A stretch of 24,376 bases of DNA from the IMG/VR virus record IMGVR_UViG_3300021185_002119, positions 1-24,376 of that record. One strand, 5' to 3'. Shown here one piece after another: positions 7,034 through 14,979 of this stretch. This DNA is from a virus. How positions within the stretch are numbered: the first letter of the stretch is position 1; the number at the start of each line of letters is the position of its first letter. The notes beneath the pieces were generated by a model. It did no database searches. It was not told where the DNA came from and worked only from the letters and a program-made list of their open reading frames with translations. Position numbers and translations under genes: made by a program.

Positions 7034-8929
7034 TTAGTTACCTAAATCTTTAATGTTGTCTTCTTTTAGAAGATCTGATTCGATTTCGGTTTCTTTAGTA
7101 AATACAATATTCTTTAATGCTTCTTTATTTTTATGATAGACAGCTTGTGTTGTCAAGTTTTCCATAACGTTTTCATTATCAGAAGGAAACCCTCCATGCA
7201 TACCATGTTGACCTAAAGGATCTCTACCTCCTAGTCCATCATTAGTACCATATACAGAGGCTTTTTCTCTAGGTCTACCACCTTCAGGTCCAGGTTCTCC
7301 CCACTCAGGCTCTGTTTCAGAATAACCTTGTGGAAGTTCCTCAGGTGATCCACCTTTTGGAGTAGCGACTGATCTTCTACCGTACATCGATGCCAGATCA
7401 TGAGGTGTACCGTAAGTCGTACCGGACTTAGCAGGGTCATTACCTTCGTTTTCTATTTGAGCAATTCTAAATAAGGTCTTACTGTCTTCTCTAACTAAGT
7501 CTCTTTCAGACATGTATTGATCTTCAGACATATCGAAGATTTTTTCGTATATATAATCTGATGAGAACATTTTACTGTCTTTCATTTGAGCTGCTAGATC
7601 TACTTTTTCTTTAAGTAATGCTATTTTTTCTTGTTCAAATACTATAGAAGGAACAGTTAATCTTATTTCAAAATTAGTAAGAGACTCTCCTGTAAATCCT
7701 TGGGTGTATAAATGAACTAATGCAATCTTCGTAAGTTCAGATTCCATTATTTTTTGAATTCTTTCTACAGTTCTTGCAAATCTAATATCTTCAGCTGCTA
7801 GTGTTGCTTTTCCTTGTAGATCTCCTTCATATCCAAAATAAGCTTTTGGTATCTTTAATGCTGCAAACATTTTGGATTGTAGGTACTCTACATCTTTAGT
7901 ACCGTCATAATCTAATCCTTTAGTAGTTTCAATACGAGTAGAAGTATCACCCCCTCTTACAGGAAGATAAAAATCTTCCATCATATTCTGTAGGTTAAAT
8001 CTTAAATTGTATTGACCATCATCTCCTACATAAGGAGTTTTTTTCATTTGATTGATAGTCTTTTGCATAAATTGTTCTACTTCGTTTGGAGGTACGTTCC
8101 CTACATTAATGTAAAACATTCTCTTTTCTGCTGATCTTGTAATACGGTGAATCAACATAGCATCCTCCATAAGAGTTGCCTGCTTAAATATCTTTCTAGC
8201 TGGTTCTATATATGATCTACCGTAAGGTAAGTAATTTGTATCTGATATTAATCTAAAGTGAGCTATTTCGTAATTATCAAACTCCATGACTCTAGATTCA
8301 TTTTTCTTTTTAGGTAAGTAATTAGGATTCTGAGATGATGCTAAACCGTCAGGGTCTAATTTGAAAGTTACTTTAGCAGGATTTTCAGGATCTATTCCTT
8401 CCTCTCTAATCATATGATAAACTGTATAAGGTAGTACGTTATATACACCGAACTTTTCAGCTATTTCTAACTTTAAGAAAAAGTCTCCATACTTACACAT
8501 GTTTCTTGTCCATGACCATAAATTAAATTCTATATTTAATACGTCGTAAAACAAGTTGTATAACACTCTTTGAATATTTTCATCTGAAGATTTAATAGAT
8601 AAAATCTCATTCTGATCATTTTTAACTGTAGCTTCATCTGCTATAATATCTAATGCAGATGCTATAATTGGATCAGTATCCATTGCTTCATAATCTGAGT
8701 AAAGCTGTATTCTTAATGTCTGATAATTAAGATTTGGATTATATATATTTTTATTATTGTAGATATACAGTCTACTAAATCTGTCTACTAGAGAGTTAGT
8801 TTGATATCTACCGGTAGTCTGTATCTGATTAGTATCAGCAACTTTAAGTTCATCTCCACCTACGTTTCTAACGATTACGTCTGATGCAAATAGTCTTCGA
8901 AGTCTACCAAATAAGGAAGTATCCGCCAT
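7034..8929 (-). CDS. gp20: Portal vertex protein, T4 gp20-like
   Basis: This 631-residue protein forms the dodecameric ring at one head vertex through which DNA enters and leaves and to which the tail joins. The N-terminal half carries the gp20 pattern: YQTLRIQLYSDYEAMDTDPI with IASALDIIADEA just after, then WSWTRNMCKYGDFFLKLEI and YLPYGRSYIEPARKIFKQ. The core has ITRSAEKRMFYINVGN and VEYLQSKMFAALKIPKAYFG, the expected stem and tunnel region. The last 110 residues are Gly/Pro/Glu-rich and probably flexible. The length is somewhat above T4 gp20 (about 520 residues), mostly through that tail. It follows terminase directly after a TATTTATA box, whereas in T4 the tail sheath and tube genes (18 and 19) separate the two. 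Confidence 0.95.
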   Translation of the reverse strand: MADTSLFGRLRRLFASDVIVRNVGGDELKVADTNQIQTTGRYQTNSLVDRFSRLYIYNNKNIYNPNLNYQTLRIQLYSDYEAMDTDPIIASALDIIADEATVKNDQNEILSIKSSDENIQRVLYNLFYDVLNIEFNLWSWTRNMCKYGDFFLKLEIAEKFGVYNVLPYTVYHMIREEGIDPENPAKVTFKLDPDGLASSQNPNYLPKKKNESRVMEFDNYEIAHFRLISDTNYLPYGRSYIEPARKIFKQATLMEDAMLIHRITRSAEKRMFYINVGNVPPNEVEQFMQKTINQMKKTPYVGDDGQYNLRFNLQNMMEDFYLPVRGGDTSTRIETTKGLDYDGTKDVEYLQSKMFAALKIPKAYFGYEGDLQGKATLAAEDIRFARTVERIQKIMESELTKIALVHLYTQGFTGESLTNFEIRLTVPSIVFEQEKIALLKEKVDLAAQMKDSKMFSSDYIYEKIFDMSEDQYMSERDLVREDSKTLFRIAQIENEGNDPAKSGTTYGTPHDLASMYGRRSVATPKGGSPEELPQGYSETEPEWGEPGPEGGRPREKASVYGTNDGLGGRDPLGQHGMHGGFPSDNENVMENLTTQAVYHKNKEALKNIVFTKETEIESDLLKEDNIKDLGN

Positions 8930-8945
8930 TCCGGTTGTTTTTAAT

Positions 8946-8953
8946 TATAAATA
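8946..8953 (-). promoter_or_regulatory. TATTTATA box before the portal gene
   Basis: The coding strand reads AGATC-TATTTATA-ATTAAAAAC, ending 16 bases before the portal ATG at 8929. It starts three bases after the terminase stop codon, so almost the whole 27-base gap is the box plus an A-rich leader. Confidence 0.5.
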
Positions 8954-8956
8954 GAT

Positions 8957-10531
8957 CTATTTTAACAACCATCTGATGTCTTCTTCACCATAGGCTGTCT
9001 TAGTAAGATAAGGATTTTCTCTCTGATTACCAACGTTTGTCATAATAACTTTGTTTTGAGCATTTAGATTACTAAATGATGACAATTGAGCTCTTGCTAA
9101 ATCCATACCCTGTTGTCTTAATTTTAATGCAGTATCTCTAACATATAGAGCAGTTGCACAAGACATAATTAAATCATCATTATATCTATCTTGAGCTTGA
9201 GCTTTACCGTTTTTCCAAACAAAAACCCTCATTTCTTGCATTAACCTTTTAGATTGTATAGTAACAGAATGATCTCTTATGTACTCGATCATCTTAGCAA
9301 TAACTAAAGGCCTAGTTCTAGCCGACATAGTAAAGCCTGGTACTAGTTTATCTCTCTCATACTTGTACATATAAGATTCTACTGATTCCATATTATTAGT
9401 AGTACTGTAGTATATATTTCTATACTCTCTTTCAATTATCTGTTCTATGGTTGCCCACCCTATATTTGCATTTTCTACTACTAACAGAGCATCGTTATAT
9501 TCAGACGCTATTCCTACTAATACATTTCCATATTCTTTTGGAGAAATTTTACCTTTATATTCTGCTACTTGAGTACATGATTCGATTTCAAACACATGAA
9601 AAGCAGAATAATCTTGACTGTCTCCTCTAGCAACATCCGCTACTACCATATATGATTTACTATAATCGACACCTTCCCATATCCAAAGATTACTGTCTAA
9701 CCCTCTTCTCTCCAAAGGTTCCTTATCGTATGTCTCTTCATAAAATGACATATCTTCTGGTTCGAACACTGTATCTCCTGATGCTAAGAAGTCACAATCA
9801 CATTCCTGTCCTGCCATCCTTGGTCCTAAGTCTGCATCTTGTTGGTCTCTCCATACCTGATTTCTTTCAGGATGTACTGTCCATGGTAGTCTTATAGGTA
9901 AAAATGAATTTTCTCCTGACTCTGCTTTTTCCCATGTTTGATGGAACCAGTTACCTATGCCGTTAGGAGTCGACAGTGCCATACACTGACCACCCGTCGC
10001 TAATGTTTGTTGAGCAGCAGTAAAGGTTTCATCTACATTATCAATAAAGGCAGCTTCATCCATTAGCAGTAACGATACCGCTTCTGATCTTGCAGCATCA
10101 GGTGATGATGATTTAGCTTGTACTTTAGAACCATTTTTTAACCTAAGAGATAATTTATTCTTTTCTACTGATGGTAATTTTAACCATTTAGGTAACTCAT
10201 CGTACATAAAAATAACTTTAGTTACTAAGTTTCTAGCAGTTGCTTGAGTAGTAGCTAGAGCTAATATGTTTTTATCTTTATGAAATAACATTAACCAGAG
10301 AGTATAAGCAGCAGCTAGAGTTGATATACCGAGCTGTCTCGACTTAAGCGTAATTAAGTACTGTTGATCTCTAAACAAATGAAGTACTTTTTCTTGGAAT
10401 GGATATAAAGCAAATAAAATACGTCCTCTAGTAGGATGCTGTATATGGCAATACTTTTTCATAAAGTATGCCGGATCTTTAGCACATTTGATATACTCTT
10501 GTGCTATTATTTTTTTTATATCTTTTGCCAT
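8957..10531 (-). CDS. gp17: Terminase large subunit, T4 gp17-like
   Basis: A 524-residue motor ATPase and nuclease that pumps DNA into the prohead and cuts the concatemer. In the ATPase domain are YPFQ (43-46, adenine-binding Q motif), KSRQLGIST (63-71, Walker A), LLLMDEAAF (154-162, Walker B with catalytic Glu159) and ALSTPNG (185-191, coupling motif). The nuclease domain shows VVADVARGD (Asp299), LLVVENANIG (Glu353) and DRYNDDLIMS (Asp452/453), the acidic residues of the RNase H-like fold. In Walker A the usual Lys before Ser/Thr is Ile, and a Lys precedes the loop instead, as in known deviant terminase P-loops. No small terminase subunit is recognised nearby. The stop is 2 bases from the upstream gene on one side, and the portal follows on the other. 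Confidence 0.96.
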   Translation of the reverse strand: MAKDIKKIIAQEYIKCAKDPAYFMKKYCHIQHPTRGRILFALYPFQEKVLHLFRDQQYLITLKSRQLGISTLAAAYTLWLMLFHKDKNILALATTQATARNLVTKVIFMYDELPKWLKLPSVEKNKLSLRLKNGSKVQAKSSSPDAARSEAVSLLLMDEAAFIDNVDETFTAAQQTLATGGQCMALSTPNGIGNWFHQTWEKAESGENSFLPIRLPWTVHPERNQVWRDQQDADLGPRMAGQECDCDFLASGDTVFEPEDMSFYEETYDKEPLERRGLDSNLWIWEGVDYSKSYMVVADVARGDSQDYSAFHVFEIESCTQVAEYKGKISPKEYGNVLVGIASEYNDALLVVENANIGWATIEQIIEREYRNIYYSTTNNMESVESYMYKYERDKLVPGFTMSARTRPLVIAKMIEYIRDHSVTIQSKRLMQEMRVFVWKNGKAQAQDRYNDDLIMSCATALYVRDTALKLRQQGMDLARAQLSSFSNLNAQNKVIMTNVGNQRENPYLTKTAYGEEDIRWLLK

Positions 10532-10533
10532 AA

Positions 10534-11730
10534 CTAAATAGGTTTGTAGTCTCCCATTAAATTAGTAGGAGCTACTCTTTTACTCTTGCTACGAATATTT
10601 AACGTCATTCTATAAACTGCAGTAGTAAAAACTATATCAACTCTTTTTGCTGTTCCTCCTGCTCCACCGTAACGTATAGTAACGCCAGAAGTCGGTCTAG
10701 ATGCTTTTTTAACATATTCTTCAGTAACTAGAAATAAATCTGTTCCTCCTGAATCAGTACCTTTTAACATATAGTAACCATGACCAATGCCTGAGTGTAA
10801 TAAATTATAAAGTTTTTCAGGATCTGCATTTGATATTTCGTGGTATTCACTAAAGTTTGTTCCTGTTCCATCCTCCTTGTACTCGTTAAACACTCTACAA
10901 AATAACTCGTTATCTATTCCTAATGTTTCTAATAATGCAATACCGCTTTCAGTTTTAATTTTACCTGATTTTATATCTTCTTCAGTAAATATTTTCTTTA
11001 CTCCAGGGTTAAAAAACGTTAATGTATTGCCGAATTTTAAGGAAATATATATTGGTTTATTATTTACTATTAAAGTAATATCAGTTAAAGTTTCAGCTAT
11101 AGACTGTGCTTGTTTGTCGCTTTTGATAGGTGTTCCTAATACTGGTCCTTCTGGTGTAAATATAAGAGGTCTTTTTTGGTTTCTTTTTCCTTCTTCTTTG
11201 ATTTTGAAATTAGTAGGAGTTAATTTAAATTCCTTTATCATTTTTTCAATCAATGATTGGTAAGTAAAGTCTTTTCCGCCTTCTATAAACTTTTGCAGAT
11301 CGTTAGCTACAACAGTCTCAAACTTATTACCTTTATTACCACCACTAGCTAAAACTATTCCTATTTCTTTGTCTTCATATGTAAATTGAAAAAAGAAAAA
11401 CGAACCACTTGGATTAGGTGCTATTTTTGGAGGTGTAGTTTTAACCTGTATCGAACTGTCAGTCACAGCTTTAAGGTCATCAATAAACTCATTATTGTCT
11501 ATACCTTCTTTATTAGCAACTCTAAAAGCATCAGACATTGTACTGTATTTCTCAGGAAATTTAGAAACAAGCCGTTTAATAATTTCAGCTTCATTTTCTC
11601 CTTTTCTTTCTTGTATCTTAAAACCAAACATAGATTCGAAAACTTTAAGATCGTTTTCGTTATTAAGGTCAGGGTACCCTTTTTCGGACATCCAAGCCCA
11701 TTCTAGTATTGTTCTATCTATAAGACTCAT
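10534..11730 (-). CDS. Uncharacterised 398-aa protein, possible PD-(D/E)XK-like fold
   Basis: Not a family I can name. The N-terminal segment ILEWAWMSEKGYPDLNNEND (8-27), followed by FESMFGFKI, is one I recall at the start of several marine phage proteins. The middle looks like a restriction-endonuclease-type core: GNKFETVVANDLQKFI could be the leading helix, then ETLTDITLIVNNKPIYISLK with an Asp on one strand and SLK where ExK or DxK is usual, then FGNTLTFFNPGVKKIF. The C-terminal part ends in strands and a basic stretch (RMTLNIRSKSKRVAPTNL). A DNA-binding or nuclease role next to terminase would make sense, but the canonical acid is missing and the call is weak. It is 1 base from the upstream gene and 2 bases from the terminase start. 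Confidence 0.75.
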   Translation of the reverse strand: MSLIDRTILEWAWMSEKGYPDLNNENDLKVFESMFGFKIQERKGENEAEIIKRLVSKFPEKYSTMSDAFRVANKEGIDNNEFIDDLKAVTDSSIQVKTTPPKIAPNPSGSFFFFQFTYEDKEIGIVLASGGNKGNKFETVVANDLQKFIEGGKDFTYQSLIEKMIKEFKLTPTNFKIKEEGKRNQKRPLIFTPEGPVLGTPIKSDKQAQSIAETLTDITLIVNNKPIYISLKFGNTLTFFNPGVKKIFTEEDIKSGKIKTESGIALLETLGIDNELFCRVFNEYKEDGTGTNFSEYHEISNADPEKLYNLLHSGIGHGYYMLKGTDSGGTDLFLVTEEYVKKASRPTSGVTIRYGGAGGTAKRVDIVFTTAVYRMTLNIRSKSKRVAPTNLMGDYKPI

Positions 11731-11731
11731 A

Positions 11732-12715
11732 TTATCCTTCTTCTCCTGCTTCGAAGTCTATAGGCTCGTCAGTAAGGTCTTCTCCACCTCCTTCTTCTCC
11801 TCCAGCATCATCAGCACCAAGGTCTTCTCCACCTTCACCGCCTCCACCTGCTGCGTCATCTCCAGGAAAGTCTCCTCCTCCGCCTCCACCACCACCGGTG
11901 TCAGCATCAAAGTCTCCTCCTTCTTCTCCTGCTCCTTTCATAGGAGCTTCTCTATATAGTAGAGCGAGTTTATCTATAGCTTGTTGGTATTCTGCAATAT
12001 TGGAGAGTAAATAACGTTTACCCATAATTTGAGCTTCAAATGTCTTACCAGTCCATTTAAGAATATAATCTTGACCATTCTTTAAATTTACTCTAAACGA
12101 TGTAGGTCTAGGAGATATCCAATCAACTGTGTCTACAAATTCTTTAAAATCTTCTGTCTGTAGTTTTATTATTGCTGCTCTTAAAGTAGGAAATTTTGCT
12201 AGTATTGTATCAGTAGCATCTTCTAATACTGTTTCAGGTCCAGCATCTGGATCTGGTTCTTCTTCTGGTGTTTCCTCTTCTTCTTCCGAAAGTTCGTCTA
12301 ATAAAGACTCTTTCATTAAATCTTTAAATCTATTATGAGGTAACATTTCATCTGGTTCTAAAAACGTTCTTGAGCCTTTTGGATCTACTACTGGTCTACC
12401 GTAATCGTCAGTTTCATCGGGCATATTAGTATCAACTATTTGTACACCGTTTCCTTTAAGGTCATCCATCATTCCAGGATCAAAATCTTCTTTTTTAATG
12501 TACATAATGACATTACCTGCGCCATCATCATCAACGATATCAGTAATTCTGACAGGATGATAAAAGGTTTCAATAACATCTTGAGCAGCATTAAGACTTC
12601 TTTTGTCTGTTTTTTTGACTTTAAGATAGTAAAGATGGTCTGGTGCTTCATTAAGCTCAGACAATACTTCAGCGTATGCTTCTAATATAAGGCTGTTAAG
12701 TTGAGTTTTATTCAT
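11732..12715 (-). CDS. Uncharacterised protein with capsid-targeting-like N-terminus and Gly/Asp-rich tail
   Basis: I place the start at the ATG at 12715, giving 327 residues. A TTG at 12724 would add three residues, but the ATG overlaps the upstream region in the usual way and matches other starts. The N-terminus MNKTQLNSLILE/AYAEVLSELNEA contains LILE/A, a good fit to the T4 gp21 cleavage rule. A mixed alpha/beta region follows (HLYYLKVKKTD, then PVRITDIV and NVIMYIKKEDF), then an acidic linker and a second folded part (PRPTSFRVNLKNGQDYILKW, then LLSNIAEYQQAIDKLALLY). The last 70 residues are almost only Gly, Asp and Glu, including a run of eight Gly, so the C-terminus is disordered and highly negative. 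Probable virion protein; function unknown. Confidence 0.82.
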   Translation of the reverse strand: MNKTQLNSLILEAYAEVLSELNEAPDHLYYLKVKKTDKRSLNAAQDVIETFYHPVRITDIVDDDGAGNVIMYIKKEDFDPGMMDDLKGNGVQIVDTNMPDETDDYGRPVVDPKGSRTFLEPDEMLPHNRFKDLMKESLLDELSEEEEETPEEEPDPDAGPETVLEDATDTILAKFPTLRAAIIKLQTEDFKEFVDTVDWISPRPTSFRVNLKNGQDYILKWTGKTFEAQIMGKRYLLSNIAEYQQAIDKLALLYREAPMKGAGEEGGDFDADTGGGGGGGGDFPGDDAAGGGGEGGEDLGADDAGGEEGGGEDLTDEPIDFEAGEEG

Positions 12716-12716
12716 C

Positions 12717-14390
12717 TTATACAAGTTCTTTTACTTTATCTACATGTCCATCTACATAGGCCACTGACGATACAGCTTTACCCATATCTTTTGTGGTTGC
12801 TTTTATTTGAGATGCTATAGCTTCTGCTTTCTTAACTTGAGCAGGAGTAGCTTTTTTTGCTTTGATGGCAGCTTTTTCTAATTTAAATAGACTATCATTT
12901 TCACGAGTCCATTTATCTAATTTAGATCCATCTAAATCTTTATCTTTAAGAAGTTTTTTTCTCAATGCTGTAGCACCGGGACATATATCAAAATGTTTAG
13001 GTTCAACTGCTTCGTTTATACCTTCATAAGGATTTCCATCTTTTCTTCCGTAACCGCCGCCGCCGGCTCTACCATATTCAAAAGCGATTTTGTAATGCTC
13101 TCCTATAAACTCCATTACCTCCATAGCAGCGTCTATTTCATCGCCATCCATTTCCATTGCCATTGCTTTAATAACTTCTATAATATCGTCTCCTGAACCT
13201 CTAAGTTCAGTTACTCTTTTAAGAGGTGTACCGTCTAATTTATGAGGTATACCATTCTTCATAATATATTTAGGCTTCTTAGGTTCTTTTGCTTTTAATG
13301 TAGCTTTTAAGTCTGGATTGCTTTCTTTACCTTTAGATATAGTTTTACTACGACCCTGTCTAGTACCGAATCCAGTTGCTTGTGCTTCATCTGTGTCAGA
13401 TAATTCTTGACCTGCTCCTATTCCGCCTACTGCTTGATCTAATTGAGCTTCTAGTTCTTTTTTACGAGCTGTATGCTGTTTTAAAGCAGCTACAATTTTA
13501 GCTTTCTTTTCACCTTCAGCAGTTTTATAATGCTGTGCTAGTTGTTTCATTTTACTAACTAAAGTATCATACTCTTTTTTAATAATATTTGCAGAAGCTT
13601 CTTCTACTCCTTCTTCTAAAGCTAATTGATCTAAAGCAGGTTGCTTTTCTTCTGCCTCTAAGTAATGTTGTGCTGAAGAAATAAACTCTCTAGCTTTAAT
13701 TACTTTACCTTGCCACCAATGTGGAAAATCTACTTCACCGTCTGATTGATCGTACTTATGTAGTTGTTTGTATAGTTTAGCTGCATAAACTGCAATGTCG
13801 TATACATCATTTTTAATCATCGAAGGTTCATCATCTTGATGACCTACATCTAAATCACCTTCTGCTTCTGGTTCTTCTGGTACTTCGTCTGCTTTTGGTA
13901 GCTCTTGAATACTTTGCATATAATCACTATAGGCTGCTTCCTCTTCAGGTGACATTCTACCGTCTCCATCATCGGATAAATCTTCATCATCCTCCATCAT
14001 TCCTTTAGCTTTTCTAGCATCTTTTTCAATAGCATCTTTTTCTCTTTGCATTAAAGCTTTAATTTTTGCTATAGCTTCTTGGTCTTTAGGTGATAATTTT
14101 TTCATTCTTTCGTGTTCTAGAGACTCTTCATCTCCGGGTTTCATTTCTGATGTAAGTTTTACATTTACTCCTTGGTCTGCTAAGTCAGCAGCTTTATCTT
14201 CATCATCAGTAGCAACTACTCCTTTATCGGTTTCTGAAAGCTGTTTTTGAAGAGATTCACGTAAAATAGTAAGTTGCTTCGCAGTTTCTTCAACGTTGAT
14301 GTTTTTGTTAGTTTTATATGTACCGTTTTTTATTTTTTCTAATGTAAGTTCACATTTAGATAAACGATCTTTTATCTCTTGATAGGTCAT
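12717..14390 (-). CDS. Large uncharacterised, highly charged protein (probable virion or cargo protein)
   Basis: The start is taken as the ATG at 14390 (557 residues); a TTG six bases upstream is possible but all well-supported neighbours use ATG. Residues 1-55 look like a coiled coil. Residues 139-150 (SDDGDGRMSPEE) fit an EF-hand loop. Residues 193-245 (KNDVYDIAVYAAKLYKQLHK, then DFPHWWQGKVIKAREFISSA) are a module I recall from T4-like marine phages. Residues 402-433 (DIIEVIKAMAMEMDGDE, then AMEVMEFIGEHY) resemble residues 293-329 of the 508-aa protein at 4387-5913. A Gly-rich turn (GRAGGGGYGRKDGNPYEGIN) is followed by HFDICPGATALRKKLLK. It is preceded by a TATTTATA box and a 16-bp palindrome and ends 2 bases before the next ATG. 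No enzyme motif is seen. Confidence 0.82.
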   Translation of the reverse strand: MTYQEIKDRLSKCELTLEKIKNGTYKTNKNINVEETAKQLTILRESLQKQLSETDKGVVATDDEDKAADLADQGVNVKLTSEMKPGDEESLEHERMKKLSPKDQEAIAKIKALMQREKDAIEKDARKAKGMMEDDEDLSDDGDGRMSPEEEAAYSDYMQSIQELPKADEVPEEPEAEGDLDVGHQDDEPSMIKNDVYDIAVYAAKLYKQLHKYDQSDGEVDFPHWWQGKVIKAREFISSAQHYLEAEEKQPALDQLALEEGVEEASANIIKKEYDTLVSKMKQLAQHYKTAEGEKKAKIVAALKQHTARKKELEAQLDQAVGGIGAGQELSDTDEAQATGFGTRQGRSKTISKGKESNPDLKATLKAKEPKKPKYIMKNGIPHKLDGTPLKRVTELRGSGDDIIEVIKAMAMEMDGDEIDAAMEVMEFIGEHYKIAFEYGRAGGGGYGRKDGNPYEGINEAVEPKHFDICPGATALRKKLLKDKDLDGSKLDKWTRENDSLFKLEKAAIKAKKATPAQVKKAEAIASQIKATTKDMGKAVSSVAYVDGHVDKVKELV

Positions 14391-14402
14391 TTGCAATATG
14401 TT

Positions 14403-14418
14403 TTATATACGTATATAA
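14403..14418. promoter_or_regulatory. 16-bp perfect palindrome TTATATACGTATATAA
   Basis: A perfect inverted repeat without a spacer lies directly against the TATTTATA box at 14419-14426, on its downstream side, where a repressor or activator could act on the promoter. As it is nearly all A/T around a central CG, chance symmetry is possible. Confidence 0.4.
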
Positions 14419-14426
14419 TATAAATA
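14419..14426 (-). promoter_or_regulatory. TATTTATA box before the 557-aa gene
   Basis: The coding strand reads TTAAC-TATTTATA-TTATATACG, ending 28 bases before the ATG at 14390. It starts one base after the stop codon of the upstream gene. Confidence 0.5.
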
Positions 14427-14427
14427 G

Positions 14428-14979
14428 TTAATTTTTCTTGCCTCCCTTCATATTGGCACACCAATGATACATTTTGCCTTTCTCTCCTCCATATTTTTTA
14501 GCCTTAGCTCTCAATGATGAAACTGAGCCTTTGCATGATGCTCCTGATTTTTTTACTCTACCTGGTTTTGATTTACCTTTTACTTTACCGTCTTTGTAGT
14601 TTTCGTTTTTAGAAAAAACTGTAGGATCTCCTGATATCTCACCATGGTTAAATCTAAGTTCAGATTCTATCCCTAATACTCTTAACTTAGCTCCTAAACG
14701 TTCTTCTGTTTCATAGTCTCTTTTAAGTCTAGCATTGTAGTATTTAATATATTCTAAAGCTTCTGCTTTAGTAACCTTCTTTTCGTTTTCATATTCACCT
14801 TCTTCGTTGGTGTAAATATAAAATGTACCATGAACATCACCTTGAAAGATCATTTGTATTTGATCATTATCAAGATTACGTTTACTGTCTATAACACTAA
14901 TGACCGTTATATACTTATCAATAGTAGCTTCTTCTTGAAGTACTTCTTTAATAGCATTAATCATTTCTTTTTTTGTCAT
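14428..14979 (-). CDS. Uncharacterised protein with targeting-like N-terminus and basic Cys tail domain
   Basis: A 183-residue protein of unknown function. The N-terminus MTKKEMINAIKEVLQE/EATI follows the same pattern as the proteins starting at 3805 and 6150. Residues 20-110 form a folded region (YITVISVIDSKRN, then FQGDVHGTFYIYTNEEGEYE). From about residue 130 it becomes strongly basic and ends in a small two-Cys domain (SCKGSVSSLRAKAKKYGGEK, then YHWCANMKGGKK). Similar basic Cys tails end two other proteins in the window, at 14979-15767 and 22456-23244. Such tails could bind the packaged DNA. The gene overlaps its upstream neighbour by one base (TAATG), so the two are probably translated together. 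Confidence 0.8.
   Translation of the reverse strand: MTKKEMINAIKEVLQEEATIDKYITVISVIDSKRNLDNDQIQMIFQGDVHGTFYIYTNEEGEYENEKKVTKAEALEYIKYYNARLKRDYETEERLGAKLRVLGIESELRFNHGEISGDPTVFSKNENYKDGKVKGKSKPGRVKKSGASCKGSVSSLRAKAKKYGGEKGKMYHWCANMKGGKKN

Noticed and set aside
7231-7440. Second minus-strand open frame inside the portal gene
   Set aside because: It is an out-of-frame shadow of the Gly/Pro/Glu-rich portal tail, with no domain or start context of its own.
10877-11263. Plus-strand open frame of 128 codons
   Set aside because: It lies wholly inside the 398-aa minus-strand gene, has low-complexity content and lacks a gene context.
11495-11959. Plus-strand Ser-rich open frame of 154 codons
   Set aside because: The Ser-rich product mirrors the Glu/Asp/Gly codons of the minus-strand gene tail and spans two genes; typical shadow frame.
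14391-14396. TTG start adding two residues to the 557-aa protein
   Set aside because: The ATG at 14390 follows at once and well-supported neighbours use ATG.
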